A stretch of 64,000 nucleotides of DNA from Gossypium raimondii (GCF_025698545.1 NC_068570.1:53339924-53403923); one strand, 5' to 3'. Shown: positions 11,710 to 24,659, counted from the stretch's first letter. A program made the numbers and translations. The notes: generated by a model not told the origin, from the letters alone.

Positions 11710-13125
11710 TACACTCATTTTTTTACAAATATCTTATATTCACTTGTCATCACTTCAAATCTACTTATTGTTGATAGTATATCAAAATTTTTCCTTTATT
11801 ATATTATTTATATAAAAATAAACAAAATTAATAAAATGCATTTTAATTTAAAATTGCATTATTTTCATGTGTAAATGATATAATTAAAATTTTAAATTAA
11901 ATTACTTTTATATAAAATTATTATTATTTTATTTTAAAATAATTAAATATAATTTCATTAATAGTAAAACCCTTTATAATAAAATTTTAAATATATCAAT
12001 AATAGATTATAGATAAAAGTGATACCATTGTAAACTTAGGTCCTTTTTAAATAAATTATTGAAAAAATTCAATTATTAATAATTTAATTTTTAAATATGT
12101 TTCATCTGTTTGTTTCCTGTATTTTTTTCATTGTTTTTCTAATTTATTCTAAGCATTATTGAGAATTGATGAAGACGTGGATAATTCAAGAATGCATCAA
12201 ATGAAAATTTATCACATGTAAAGGGCAGAGTATCAAAATTTCATGATTAATTTAAGAGAATTAATATAAAATGATTTAAATTAATTAAATTTTTATATAA
12301 TATTTATTTTAAAAATTATATTTAATAATATGATTTATTCCAAATATTTTGTATTTATTGCTAGTCATTTAAAATTTTACATTGCTTAAAATAACCCACA
12401 ATATTTGAAAGTTAATGGATAAAATGTAAAATAAAATTTCTATAATTTAAAATTTATTTTTATCAAACAATCTAATTATATTTAATACTTAATTTTAAGT
12501 AAGGGTATATTTGATAAACTGAAAAATTTAAGTGTTGAAAAATTAAGTACTAAATTTTACTTACGTATCTTATATAAGTCTTGAATATAATTATATTGTT
12601 TGATAAAAGAAAATATTGATTACTTATTTTTTAAAATTTAATTTTATTAATATAATATTTTATATTATTTTATATAGTTTGGGACAAAAATACATATGGT
12701 ATTTTGAACATCTCATTCTTTAAAAAAATATTTTAAATTTTTAATAAAATAAAATAAACTTATTTTCTACATTAATTGATAAGTAGCTACCTACTTACTT
12801 AAGTTATTCAAGACTTTTTTGATATTTATCGTGTTCATTTTATGGTCTATATTCAGTATTCGTAGCTGTCCCTCCCAACAAAACCATCTTCAAGGTTCGA
12901 ACCTAAGTCCTTCTCTTGAGAGTGCAATGTACCATACCATTACACCTAATCATTTGTTGGTTAATTCAATTGGTACTATTTAGTCATTCCATTACTTATA
13001 TTTAGCATAGAGCGAGGAACAATTTCGCTTATTTTTAAAGAAGACTTATATTTTACAATAGGTATTATTCATCTTTCTAATTTGAAATTTAAATCCATAC
13101 GAAATATTTTTATTTTATGTCTAAC

Positions 13126-13156
<31 letters not shown>

Positions 13157-14054
13157 GATATAAAAAACTTTTTTTTCTCATATTATTATCAAAGGGCATA
13201 AAATTTCAAACATTGTAAAATTGTCAAGTTTGAACCAAATATTTATCTTCCTAAAGAAAAAGAATAATACGACTTAAATTTTAATTATTTATCATGAGAA
13301 GTTTCGTTTTATTCATTAGAAGGATCTTTGAGCACATTTTAAAAAAGGACATTTTGGAAAGGTCAAATTCTATATAAAGTCCTTATACTATGCACTTCTT
13401 TCTAATTTAGCCCTCTTCTATAATTTGATATTTCAATTCCTTCTGCTATTAGAAATTATTGTTTTCAATTTAATCCCTTTATTTTTGAAATGTATATTTC
13501 CATTTATGGGCAAAATTTTCGTTAATTCCATCAAATAATTTGATGTGGCATTTTCTTTTAACATGTAATGACATAACATAAAATACTTCACCTTTTAGTA
13601 TAATTAGACAAAATTTTATATATTTAAAAGGAGAAAATGTGTAATATTTGGCTAACTTTACAAAAATAGCAACATGTTTGGAAATATAAGTCGGGGAAAA
13701 TTATTTGACAAAACCTACTGAAAAAATTGAACTTATAATTATAGTTGAGGGATTAAATCTGTCAAAAATGCATATTACAGGCACCTTTTGTAAAATTTTA
13801 ACTATTGGAAAAGTGAAAAGATCTAAAATGCGTTTCTCATGGAAATAGTCACCTTGAAAACCAGATAAGGAAAAAGAAAGCACCAAATAATCCAAAACAA
13901 AAGCGCTAAAAAAAGTAAACCCATTTCTTCTATCCTCTCCTATTCCTCAATTCCTTGATTTTTTGTTCTAAAAACCATCTGAATTCAGATTTTTTTTTTC
14001 TTTTTTGAGAAGAGAAAGGGAACTCTGTGTTTGAAACATTGTTTACATTGTTTT
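11021..14054. other. AT-rich intergenic region upstream of the Sel1-like gene
   Basis: No supported gene. It contains (AT)n microsatellites at about 11679-11706 and 13129-13156 and many A/T homopolymers. At 12880-12960, minus strand, a tRNA-like box pair (GTGTAATGGTATGG then GGTTCGAACC) could mark a SINE. The final 150 bp (pyrimidine-rich, GAGAAGAGAAAGGG) probably form the promoter and 5' UTR of the next gene. Confidence 0.4.
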
Positions 14055-15252
14055 ATGGGAAAATCAATTGTTTGTACGACGAAAGGGCAAGAATTTGCAA
14101 AAGCAGTCCCATCAGACAAACTTCATAGAGCAAAACACGTAAAACCCGCATCGAGAAACAGAGTTTCTTGTCGCGAAAAGGCGGGGCCAAGTGGGGTCCG
14201 AGTCAACTCAGAGCGAGTCAAGCAGAAAGCAATGGATACCTGGGGTAACGACGACCGGATTCCGCTGGCTCAGGTGGTTTCCGAGTTGGTAAAGGGATGG
14301 TTTCAAGAGGCTCTTAAGGAGGCCAAGGCCGGTGATACCAACATGCAAGTCCTTGTTGGACAGATGTATTGCAATGGCTATGGTGTTCCTAAAGATGTTC
14401 AAAAGGTCCTATCTTTTTTTTATTATTAAATTTGGTTTATGGAATCAACTTTTATGTTTCTTGTAGTTGTAAATGCTTGAAAAAGGGGTAATCTGATTCA
14501 TTTTGTTGCTTTTCATGTTGGTAAATTTTTTCCTTGGTGTTCTTTGTTTTCTTGAAACTTTTCATGGATTTAGTTCTTTTGTGATATAGCAATTGTCTTA
14601 CACATGCTTTAAAAGTGCTAATTTGATTCATTTTTCATTTTTTTGTTGTTTTGCTTGCCTGTATGATTTATTGAGACTCTTTAGTTTTATGATGTGTGAT
14701 TGCTAACGGTCTCAAATGTATCATAAATCTCTCCGTGTTTTTATATTTCTTCTATTGATAAACTATTTTCACTCATTGAAATCCGAAGCTTTACTGACCC
14801 TCTATCAAACCTCTTGCATTTCTCTACAAGAAAAAGGTGCTTCATGTTACTGAACTTGTTTCTCTATTGGTGCTTGATGATACCTGAAAGGTCTCCATGG
14901 TGTTTTCAAATGTTTAATTTGCTAATAGACTACTCTTCCTTGCTGACATTTATGCTGCTTTAGTGCTCGGATAGTTTCATGTATTGTGCACTTGTTGTGA
15001 ATTCCGGAATCATGATGGTATTAGCTCGCTAATCGTTTCTTCTGAAATTAGGGGCGTGCTTGGATTAGTAAAGCTTCAAGGAGCAGATCTTCAGTATGGA
15101 AAGTTAGTGATAAGCATCCAGGTACCCTCTGTGTGTGTGCTTGTGTGAAAGTAGGGTTGTTACTGCTTTCTAAAACGATCTTTCTTCGGTTTCCTTCAGG
15201 TTATAATGCTAGTGACTCCGATTCTGATGAATTGAGGGATGATGCAGAATAA
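14055..15252 (+). CDS. Small Sel1-like repeat protein (HCP-like), three exons
   Basis: Exons 14055-14405, 15052-15121 and 15200-15252 splice in frame (CAAAAG|GTCCTA, ATTAG|GGGCGT, CCAG|GTACCC, TTCAG|GTTATA) to about 157 aa, stop TAA at 15250-15252. ATG 14055 is the first in the frame. Residues about 59-66 read MDTWGNDD and introduce the conserved part. One Sel1-type unit follows, with AGDTNMQVLVGQMYCNGYGVPKDVQ before the first intron and GRAWISKASRSRSSVW after it. The tail is acidic, ASDSDSDELRDDAE. Plant genomes carry a short conserved protein of this type with no assigned function; Sel1 repeats generally mediate protein contacts. The N-terminus is basic and could be a targeting peptide, which is inference. 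It converges with the nuclease gene on the other strand, 657 bp away. Confidence 0.8.
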
Positions 15253-15909
15253 CTTTTGACCTGTATTCGTTTTAAAATCATCCACAAATATGTAAGTTGT
15301 TTATTGATTGTTAAAATGCTTCTTTACCTCTGCATTAGGAATTTGCAGTTTTTTCCAAAATGCCATATGTTATATACATATTAGTTCCCGAAGTTTCTTG
15401 TGCATGAAATAGTAATCCTTTTTTTTGATTAATACCGATAATATTGAATATAATTGCAGATCTTACAGTATTGGGAACGTATACAGTGTTGAATACCGAG
15501 CTACTCTATCCGTTTTACCTTCTGCAATGTATTCTAAGTCATGCCTCTTTAACTTGCTGCATTCCCTTGCCAATGGAGAGATGATTCCCTATTTTTTTGG
15601 TCATTTCTTTAACATCTTTATTTCACAAATTGTTTTTATATTTTGCTATTGAGATCACAGGTTGTTGGCTTTTAGATGTTTGTTTAAGTATTTCTTTTAG
15701 ATGAACTTCACCTATTGATGCAGAAGAGTATCATAGATTTGAAAGAATCATATTCATAAAATAAAACAAAAATTAATATAAAGTTAGAACACTTTGTTTA
15801 ATGTTTGATCAAATTTATTACAATTTGCAACAAGTTAATAAGGGTAACGCTTTATTTCTTTATGCTGGTTTAGATAGATGGTCACTTCTTCTATGAGGGA
15901 GGGACAGTG
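15253..15909. other. 3' UTR space between convergent genes
   Basis: This lies between the stop of the Sel1-like gene and the stop of the convergent nuclease gene. It is AT-rich, with an open frame at 15425-15652 that lacks family features and is taken as UTR sequence. Polyadenylation signals for both genes must lie here; AATAAA-like strings occur but none is decisive. Confidence 0.4.
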
Positions 15910-17834
15910 TCATCTGCCTTGTCGTTTGTCTTTCCTCCATTCCCATGGCTTCTCAGGATTTGATGAAGCCCATAAACCAACTCTTTTCGCTCGAGCCTCT
16001 TTTTCCCACTAGTTTTTATGCAAATACATGATGTTCAGAATTCACAGACTATGATTTTAACAGAAAGAAATGGTTTAACAACTGGGTCTCAAGACGTCTC
16101 TCTCACGCCGTCAATGTACCGTCCTCTGTAAGCACCTATATGGGCAAGGACTCTCTTTGAATCCTTAAGAGGCTGGTAGGTACTTAAAGAAAACAATACC
16201 TTTGATGTAAACAAAAACTGGTGGTGACATTGACAGCCGAATTTCGACGTGGGAAGACATCTGAAACCCGGGATTGTTACAGTTGGTTACTTACAGTTGC
16301 AAGCTCTACGCGTTGGTCATAAGCTGAGTAATGCCATGCGAGCCCCTTTTTCAGCATTACTTCCTGTTTGGAAACAAGATTATTAGAAAAATCTGAACTT
16401 GTTCTTATGATGTAAATCAGGAGAAGAATGTTATATATGAAGAAAAAAACCTGAACAAATTTGCCATTGCAGTATATATCACCAACACAGCGGCCATATC
16501 GGTCTTCATCATAGACAAGAACTCTTAAACATTTCCCCTGAAGAAGCTTAACCAACTCTTCTTTTGCTTCTTTACCGTATGGCATCGAACTCTCTGGTGC
16601 ATCGATTCCCCTGTTTCATTGCACTGTCATGATATTTAGCTGATGGAAGATAGACTTTCAAGAAAGGACTACTGTTACCTTAGCCGGATTCGATACTTTC
16701 GAGCAAGGATCTCTTGATTCTGAAGATTTAAGACCCTGCAATTGTTAAAGATGATGGATTATTAGTTACCATTATATATGAATCACTCAACTGAATTTGA
16801 TCGTCTATGGGAGATTAAAGAGTTTGAACCTGTATCCTGAATCAATAATTTTCTTGTGAAGCTCATCAGCTTTTGTATAGTTCTTGGCAGCACGGGCTCT
16901 CGATCTTTGATCAGCTGCCAATTGGACATCTCGAGGTACGTTCAATGATTCCCTGGGATCTGTAGTGCTTACATACACTGTTATGGTATCTCCATCAGGT
17001 ACTGCTTTGGTGTCCACCTAATTTAATTAAAGAGAAAGTTAGTTTGAAGCTATATTGCTGAGAAACAAAGACTTGGAAGTTTCAAGAAAGAGAATACTTA
17101 CTGGTAAAGTCTGCAATTCAAACTTAACTCCTTGAGGCAGTGATGTTGTGGCGCTAGCAGGAGGCTGCTGAGGAAGACTATAGTATGCCAATAATCCCTA
17201 AAAACAGTTAAAAAAGAACAAACCGTGGATTCATTTCCCAATTTTAAACTAATTGGACTTATAAGATTTAATGGTGTTTGCTGCATCATTCTACCTCGAC
17301 ATCTGCCTTTTGGTGTCTCTTCAATGTCTGAATGACAAAGCTTGAAGCTTCCTCAGGTGTTTTTGGTGGTGGTTTTGCTTCTCTCCAAGCATCTAATAAC
17401 TTTCTATACCTTTTCAGACAGACCAGAACCACATCGTAATTGTTCAAAATTGTTCCTAAATAACACTGTTAAATTACTTACCAGTTAGCCTGAGCTTTCT
17501 TGGATGAAACGACGTGATAACTTAGCCCTTCAGGAACCTAAAAACAAAATTTGGAAATACAATTAAAGGTGAATGATGAAAATCAAACTAACCCAGATTT
17601 TATTTTTAGCTCAATTAGGCTGAGTCATATCTCAATTATGGGTTCATCACCCTAAACCATTAAAATTCACTTTTAAGGTAATGAAAAACATGAGAGAAAA
17701 AAAGATACCTGAGAGGTGATATCAAATTGGAAGAGATCATGGGAAAGAGCTGAAACTCCATCCTTGCCTTGGGAGTCTCCAGCTGTGGTTGGCTTAAAGC
17801 AATGGCTATACAACAATCTCAGAGCATTCCCCAT
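15910..17834 (-). CDS. CAN2: Ca2+-dependent staphylococcal-type nuclease (CAN family), nine exons
   Basis: Exons on minus are 17709-17834, 17482-17537, 17295-17409, 17102-17197, 16830-17017, 16679-16735, 16451-16610, 16295-16363 and 15910-16008. All have GT-AG borders and compatible phases, giving 321 aa. The protein begins [15 protein letters not shown]: Gly2 is a likely N-myristoylation site and Cys12 a possible palmitoylation site, in line with plasma-membrane attachment reported for Arabidopsis CAN1 and CAN2. The SNase fold shows PDGDTITV (about 138-145), RGIDAPES (about 213-220) and DEDRYGR (about 247-253), supplying the Asp, Glu and Arg residues of the calcium-dependent active site. The C-terminus is [20 protein letters not shown]. 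These enzymes cleave DNA and RNA and are linked to programmed cell death. The choice of CAN2 over CAN1 is uncertain. Confidence 0.9.
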
Positions 17835-18588
17835 CTTCAAATTCTCTCAAATCTAATCTTCTTTTTCCTTTTCCTGTTTTGAACGTAGCAGAGATTCATG
17901 ACGGGAGGGAGGGAGCCTTTAACAAAGGAACGACTAAAGTAATTGATGGAAACGTGGCGAGGTTTGATTGGTGGATAATGATTAACTATTTGTTCGGTTT
18001 TTTTGTTTTACTATGAAGATGAAGATCTATGAACCATAAGCGGCTAAACTCGAAAGTCAAACCATATTTTTTTTGTCGTATGTTGTAAGGAACGTTTGCG
18101 TATGAGATATTGCTCGGCGTAAAGCCCGGTCCAAGCTCATGGGCCGGTTGTGCTACATGTGTTTTTAATTTCTAATAGAAAAAAAATTTAATTCTTTTTT
18201 TTTTTTCAATTAAGTACTAATGTATGCATATGAAATTTATGTGGTTGTGTCATATGTATATAATATTTCTACAATAAAATTTGTGGAAATTTCAATCACA
18301 ACTAACAAGTAATAAGCTAGCTTTCTCTTATCCCCAATCTCCATGGACAATGCCAAGAGCTTCCATGAAGAAAAAACCTTAGTCAAATTACTTGTTAAAA
18401 GCTGATAACCATTTCAAGCTTCTTATACGCACTGACAAGTAATACGTCGGCAATGGGTGAAGATTGAATAGGAAATCAAGCTAGTTTGAGATGATAAATC
18501 TTCAAAGAGTGTAGATATGCAGGATGAAGATATAGTTGGGTATTTTTATCCAGCATTCTCATTGTTTTTTTTGAACATAGAAGTAAGC
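17835..18588. other. Promoter side of the nuclease gene
   Basis: The first 80 bp are likely 5' UTR (TCTTCTTTTTCC-type sequence). A T-rich low-complexity stretch follows. No gene was recognised; the right limit is a hAT-like insertion. Confidence 0.35.
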
Positions 18589-19199
18589 TAGACCTAATCA
18601 CGAGTCGCGTTTGGTTGGATCGATACAAAATTTTAAGTCAGTTTTTAAGTTCAGCTTCAACCCGAAAAATAAGTTTAAAATTCTGCTCAAGTTGAACTAA
18701 GATTAAAAATGCTAAACCTGAGTCCAACTTGGTCTGCCCATATTAATTTTTTTAAAATTATTTTTTTATATAAAAGCATATTTAAAAAATATAATATATG
18801 AAATACACTAAAAACATTAAAATCAATGTTTCCCAACAAATTGAAAATATATTTTAAAAAAATCTTTATACTCAAAATAACACTAAGATAGCTTCAACTT
18901 AGCAAATAAATGCATCTAGAATAGTAGCAAAATTAATAGTAAAATAAGAGTTGTATAATATCAGAACAATAACAACAAAATAGTAACAATATAATAGTAA
19001 AATGGTAGTAAAACAACAACGAAATGGCAACAAACAACTGATTCGGATTGGGCCGGGCTCAAGCAAAAAAAATCCTACCTGTGGCTTGACTTGTTTAGAA
19101 AACGAGTCTTATTTTTTGTCTTAACTCATTTTTCGAGCCTATATTTTTATCTAAACCCTATCATTTTTCGTGCCGGTGGCTTGGCCATAATCAAGTCTA
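18589..19199. mobile_element. hAT-like miniature element with 6/8 target duplication
   Basis: The left end TAGACCTAATCACGAGTCG and reverse-complemented right end TAGACTTGATTATGGCCAAG are an imperfect inverted repeat of the same style as 45136-45593. Flanking 8-mers AAGTAAGC (18581-18588) and TAGTAAAC (19200-19207) agree at six positions. The interior has repeated AATAGTAACAA/ATAGTAAAAT units, as in the copies at 9728 and 10491, and no ORF. Confidence 0.6.
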
Positions 19200-20628
19200 T
19201 AGTAAACTAGCCTACCTAATTTATTTTGTAACCTCAATTGCTCAAGGTCCTTTTTAACAAGCGGTTGAGTCTCGATAACTACTTGTTATGACACATGACT
19301 TTATTCATTGACTAAAAATAGATAGACCAGAATCTCGTGTGTTGGCTTGATAATCAGGATGTTCACCATTCCAAATGTGATTTGACTTCGAGTCACGTTA
19401 GTCGTATTGTTGTTAGGTCTTTACCCTTCTCCTGCAATTAAAAAAAAATAGGCAGATTATTTAAGACTTCATTGGATGAAATTTTTCATGATTTGATTCT
19501 TTTGATTTTCAAAAACTATATTCGATTAACGGTATATATTTTGGTATTTTTTTATGGTTAAACAAATATTCTACAATTTTTAGTCTATTTTGAATGTATA
19601 AAATATCACATCAATACATATTTTAATTAAATAAGATGGTTGAATTATTTGATGAAATTAATGAAAAAAAGTTGATCTAGAGATTAAAACAGGGTGAAGC
19701 AAAAAAAAAAAAAGTTGAAATTAAATTGTATATTTTACAATAGTAAAAATGTAATTTCATCGATTTAATATCTATATCTTTGTAACTTTTAAAAGATTAA
19801 ATCAAAATTTTATCATTTTTAAGAAAGTCAAAATACAATTTTATCTTTACTAATTTAAATTTTTATAAATTTTAAAGGGATCTAAATAGAAAAATTTCCA
19901 TTTTACCCGCCTGCTAAGCCCTCAACTAAAACATACATGCTAAAAAAAAACCAAAGAACACATGTTGGAAAAGTAAAAACTTAGAAATTTAATCTTCAAT
20001 ATTTTTTTCTTAACTAAATTTGATTATTAATATTTCTAAAAGAGTTAAATTGCTTTAATTTTTTTAATAAAATGCTGAATAAATCATTAATTTTTAATGA
20101 TTTTGACATGACAATTTGTATAATAATTCATGTATATTTTACATTAACATAACACTAATTATTTTATATGTTTATAAAAATTCAAAAGAATAATATAAAA
20201 TGCTGCTGATGTGAAATTTAATTTAAAAAAAAGAGTAGGGAATGGGCAATAGCAAGATGTTGGGTGAGGGAAAAAAGGGTTGATCAGAAAGCCTCTTTCC
20301 CTCTTAAGATATGTTAAATAGTGATGTAACCGTAGGCCATGCATCGAAAGCTGAACAATGACTAAGCATTAGCCAGATATTTGGGTGCCCGAAAATGTGA
20401 AAGGAAAAGTAGTGAGAAAGAAAGTGCTAAAATATTATAGTTAAAAACAGTTGGTGAGTAGTGGCTAATGAAAAATCGTAAGCAAGCTCCATTCATCTCA
20501 AAACCTACTCTCCGTATTCTTCGTATCTTTCATATCTTTTCATCCACCCTCTTCAATTCTCCACATTTCCCTCCTCCAGCATAAACAAAAAGGTTAATGT
20601 TGATCAAGGCCAAAAGCCAAAACAAACC
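19200..20628. other. Intergenic region and promoter of the first CHX gene
   Basis: AT-rich DNA with no supported gene. Pyrimidine-rich sequence at about 20500-20580 (CTCTTCAATTCTCC, TTCCCTCCTCC) just before the CHX start is probably its 5' UTR. No clear regulatory motif was identified. Confidence 0.35.
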
Positions 20629-23153
20629 ATGGGTGATTCATCTCTCAGTGATTTGAAACCTGAATACAGGGTCGATGGATCATGTTGGAAATTCGTTCCA
20701 GTTATTTCAGAAGGATTTTTTAACCAGAGACCTGGTGACATTTTCAGACATCATCTCATTCTCTTGCAACTTCAATTAGCTGTCATTTTCACCCTTGCTG
20801 CCATCATTCACTTCTTTCTTGGTCGCTTCTATTTGCCTCGTCTTATATCTGAAGTGCTGGTAGTCACCTCTGAGCTTATGTGTCATTTTCATTTATTTTA
20901 CATATATAAGATGTTGTACGTTGTTTTGTTTTGTGAATATGACAGGCAGGGGTAATTCTTGGACCGACTGTTCTTGGTCGATTCTTTCCGGACATATCGG
21001 CAGTTTTATTCTCCGAACAATCGGTGAAAGTCCTGGCTACATTGACACGGTTCGGGTACTTGTTTTTCATGTTTTTGATTGGTGTGAAGATGGATGTAAA
21101 TCTAATCAAGAAATCAGGTAGAAGGGAATGGACTATAGGCACCATGGTGATGTTATTCCCCCTTCTGGTCACTGTTATGATTGGGAGACACATAAGCATA
21201 GTGGTGGACAAGGTGGATGCACAAAGCGCCCAGTACGAGGTTTCGTTCTTCACTGGCGTACTAATGCTAACCTCATTCCCTGTGGTAGCCATACTTTTAA
21301 TGCAACTCAAGATCATTAACTCAGAGTTGGGACACCTTACATTGTCATCAGCATTGATTAGTGACATGGTAAGTTTAGTAATGGTAAATATAGGTAACTA
21401 CAGGGTAATAATGTTATTGGCATCGTTACGTGTAGCTCTCAAGTCTCTGTTCCTCGTTGCCGTCCTTATCGTGTTTATCCTAACGGTTTTACAACAAATG
21501 TTATACTGGATCATCAGAAAAACTCCTGAAGGAAAGCCTGTCAAAGATGAGTACATTTTCTTTGTTGTTATAGCATTACTAGTTGTTGCAATAGTTGGTG
21601 AAAATGTTGGACTTCAATACATGTATGGTCCTTTTATACTAGGCTTGACAGTACCAACAGGACATCCCTTAGCTTCAACTCTGATAGAAAAACTAGACAC
21701 TATTGTATCAGGTTGGATGCTGCCACTTATGTCGACTTATTGCGGATACCGATCAAATCTATGGAACCTCAACAGACTACCTCCTTACTGGATAATGTTC
21801 GCAGTAACTTTCGGTTTTTTTCTGAAAGTAGCCTGTGGGTTCATTCCTGCATTTTGTTTCAAAGTGCCTTGTAAGGATGCTACAGCATTGGCATTGATGT
21901 TGGCTGCCAAAGGCATTGTTGAATTAGGTACTTTTGCAACCAATGCAGAAAAGCAGGTACTCCCTGCTAGGAATTCTTTTAAAGCACTTTTTTTTTTTTT
22001 TAAATTTTCTTTTTGCTGATAAGCCAATGCTGTTTTGTTTCAGTCCACCGTTACTCAAGAATTCACCTGGGCTGTAATAATTGTATTCATTTTCGCAGCA
22101 CTTGTGCCGATACTTACCAGAAAGCTTTATGATCCATCAAAGACATACGCAGGTTACCAGAAAAGAACCGTGTTGAACTCTTCCATAAACGAGGGTGTCC
22201 GAATGCTAGCCTGTGCTCATAGACAAGATGATGCATTGTCTGCGATCAAGTTACTTCAACTTTCAAATCCTAGTACCGGGAGTCCCTTGTCGGTTTACGG
22301 GCTTTACTTGGAAGAACTAGTGGGTGGAGCGAGTCCTCTCCTTCTTAATCATCAATTAGGCCAAAGGAGTTCTAGCGATGGCGGTCGTTGGCAACCAATC
22401 ATCGATGTTTTCAATTACTTTAAGTCCCAAAGTAGTAAACCAACTCAAGTGCATGTCTACACAGCAATATCACCTTCCTCATTGATGCATGAAGACGTTT
22501 GTTGGGTTGCCTTTGATAATTTAGTAGCTTTAATAATACTTCCATTTCATAGGAAATGGAACAGGAAAGGGAAACTAATCTCTGATTCCAAAGATTTGAG
22601 GGACTTCAATACTAAAGTGATGAACAAGGCTCCTTGTTCAGTATCCATTCTAATCGATCGTGACCGAGGTCGTAATTCATCGATCATAGACGAATCATCC
22701 ACATATAATATATGTGTGGTTTTCTTGGGTGGGAAGGATGACAGAGAAGCTCTTTCCATTGCAAGAAGGATGAAAGGATGGCCTTCGGTTTTCCTAACCG
22801 TTATTAGGTTAAAGGAAACAAAGGATATGATCACAGGATGGGAGGGTATGATGGATGACGAATGCTTGAGAGACATTAAACACCCAAGCAATGAAAATGG
22901 TAATGTTTTGTACAAGGAAGAGATAGTAAGACATGGAGCAGATACATCTGCACTCATTGGGTCCATATTGGATGAAAACTTTGATCTTATATGTGTGGGA
23001 CGACACTCACAATGTGACTCACCACTCATAGAAGGCTTATCAGCATGGACTGATTTACCAGAGCTTGGGACCATTGGGGACCTGTTAGTTTCTGCAGAGA
23101 TCAGTAAACCAATATCTATCCTTGTGGTTCAACAACAGGTTATTGAAAAATGA
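20629..23153 (+). CDS. CHX: Cation/H+ antiporter of the CHX family (CPA2), complete
   Basis: Exons 20629-20859, 20946-21956 and 22044-23153 (CTG|GTAGTC, GACAG|GCAGGG, AAGCAG|GTACTC, TTTCAG|TCCACC; all phase 0) encode 783 aa, normal for CHX proteins. The N-terminal half is a hydrophobic multi-pass Na+/H+-exchanger domain. Landmarks are GVILGPTVLGRFFPD (about 79-93), FMFLIGVKMD, LTSFPVVA (185-192) followed by SSALISDM with Asp217 at the family's membrane acidic position, YGPFILGLTVPTGHPLAS, and AAKGIVELGTF before the second intron. The C-terminal half is soluble, with HRKWNRKGKL, NVMNKAPCSVSILIDRDRGR-like and GLSAWTDLPELGTIGDLL segments typical of the CHX cytosolic regulatory region. CHX transporters exchange K+ or other monovalent cations for protons at plasma or endomembranes. 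Substrate and membrane cannot be told from sequence. Confidence 0.92.
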
Positions 23154-24172
23154 GTGTAACTTTCACTCTTTTTTCTGCCACACAATGGAAGTGTTGCTTG
23201 AACTCTTTCAGGTCCTAATGCAAATATCATTGCTTTAAATACGCAACTAACCCAAAGTGAATCCAAGAAAATGCCATTGGATTGGGATTGTAACATTTAG
23301 CCCCTTGGTTTATGGGGGGATTTTCCCATGTGCTAATACGCTCCTTGTATAAATAACTCAATAAACCCTAACAGAAAGCTTGTAAGAATTGTAGTAATTT
23401 CTATTATCATGGAATCAGAGTTGCTTCATTTCTGCCTTGTGAACACCTGTTTTTATCTACCCTTTCTTTCAATTTCGATATTTTATGGTAATTTTGTTTG
23501 GAAATGGAATTGAGCTTATGGTATAATATAAACTTTCCTTAAATATATTTTTGTATATAAAATTTTATATTAGGTTATATAAAAGTTTAGAATTTTATTT
23601 AACACGCATATAAAATATATAATAAAATTTTCCCATAACATATATTAAATAAATTTTATAAAATATTTTATTTGATATATTTTGTATATAAATTTTATAC
23701 GATTGTATAAAAATTTAAAATTTTATTTTAACTACATAGCTAATATCTTTAAAATCATATATCATTGTATAATATTACACTATACAAAATATATAATAAA
23801 ATTTCTCACACCCATTTGGGAAAATAAATATTTCATATATAAATACTATACTTAAAAATAATGATATTTGAAATAATTATTTTATTTTATAATATTATAA
23901 TTTATCATACTCACAATAAAAATGAAAGAAAATAAGTATTTAACATATAAAAATTATATATAAGAAAACATATATATAAAAAATTAGTTGATGTTTTAAA
24001 AATAAAATATATTTAGCATATATATAGTGAAAATACATATTTTCATTATATAATTACATATTTATTATTTTATCTATATAAATAAAAAATTATTAATTAA
24101 ACACATTAATTAAAAATTAAAAAAAAAACTTAAAAACAACAGAAACAAAACATGCTTGAAAGGAGAATTGAA
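23154..24172. other. 3' flank of the first CHX gene, AT-rich
   Basis: The first 250 bp likely hold the 3' UTR, with AATAAA at 23361-23366. From about 23480 on the DNA is low-complexity A/T with repeated ATATAAAATTTTATA-like words. No ORF was recognised. The 10 bp before 24183 form the target duplication of the following Mutator-like element. Confidence 0.4.
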
Positions 24173-24182
24173 CCCAAGCCAC

Positions 24183-24415
24183 GGGCAAAACACCATTAAA
24201 AGCCCCCCTTTTTTTTTTTAAATTTACCGAAATGGGCCCGGTATTTTATTATTTATCGAAATGGCCCTTTTTCTCGAAAGCGTCACGTCAACAAGAATGT
24301 CGAGACTTAGTAAAAACGCTTCCGAGGCGCGATTTGCTTACGTGGACAGAAATCGCTCCCTCAAGGGCGCGTTTTGCTGCCACGTAAGCGCTCCCCTGGG
24401 GACGCGTTTTGCCCG
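24183..24415 (+). repeat. Left terminal inverted repeat of the larger MULE
   Basis: It pairs with 31155-31393 in inverted orientation. Shared blocks include AAATTTACCGAAATGGGCCC, GATTTGCTTACGTGGACAGA, CTCCCTCAAGGGC and AAGCGCTCCCCTGGGGACGC. The right copy differs by scattered substitutions, many of them C/T or G/A. The GC-rich inner part contrasts strongly with the surrounding DNA. Confidence 0.8.
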
Positions 24416-24437
24416 TTTCTACCAAGTTAGGTTTTGG

Positions 24438-24640
24438 ATTTTTAGGGTTAGGGTTAGGGTTAGGGTTTAGGGTTTTTAGGATTTTTAGGGTTTTGGAGAA
24501 AAAATTAAATGAATAAGGGATTAGGGTTTAGAGTTTCTTAATTAAATTAATTATAATTTTTTCAAAATTGGATTAGGTTTCGTGTTTATGGTTTTTTAAG
24601 AAAAAATCAATTAAATTAGGGTTTAGGGTTACGTGAGTAA
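24438..24640 (+). repeat. Telomere-like TTAGGG/TTTAGGG tract inside the MULE
   Basis: Runs of TTAGGGTTAGGGTTAGGG and TTTAGGG occur at 24446-24500, with looser copies further on. The setting, just inside the inverted repeat of a transposon, and the mixed period argue against a true interstitial telomere. A similar tract occupies the same position in the second MULE. Confidence 0.7.
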
Positions 24641-24659
24641 TTTAATTAAAAATTTATTA

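Noticed and set aside
15425..15652. 75-codon frame downstream of the Sel1-like gene
   Set aside because: It follows the natural stop of the gene and is best read as 3' UTR.
22547..23074. Long minus-strand frame within CHX exon 3
   Set aside because: It is the antisense of a well-supported CHX coding exon and has no homology of its own.
24438..24500. Interstitial telomere or chromosome fusion scar
   Set aside because: Repeat period is mixed, the tract is short, and it lies inside MULE termini, with a counterpart in a second MULE.
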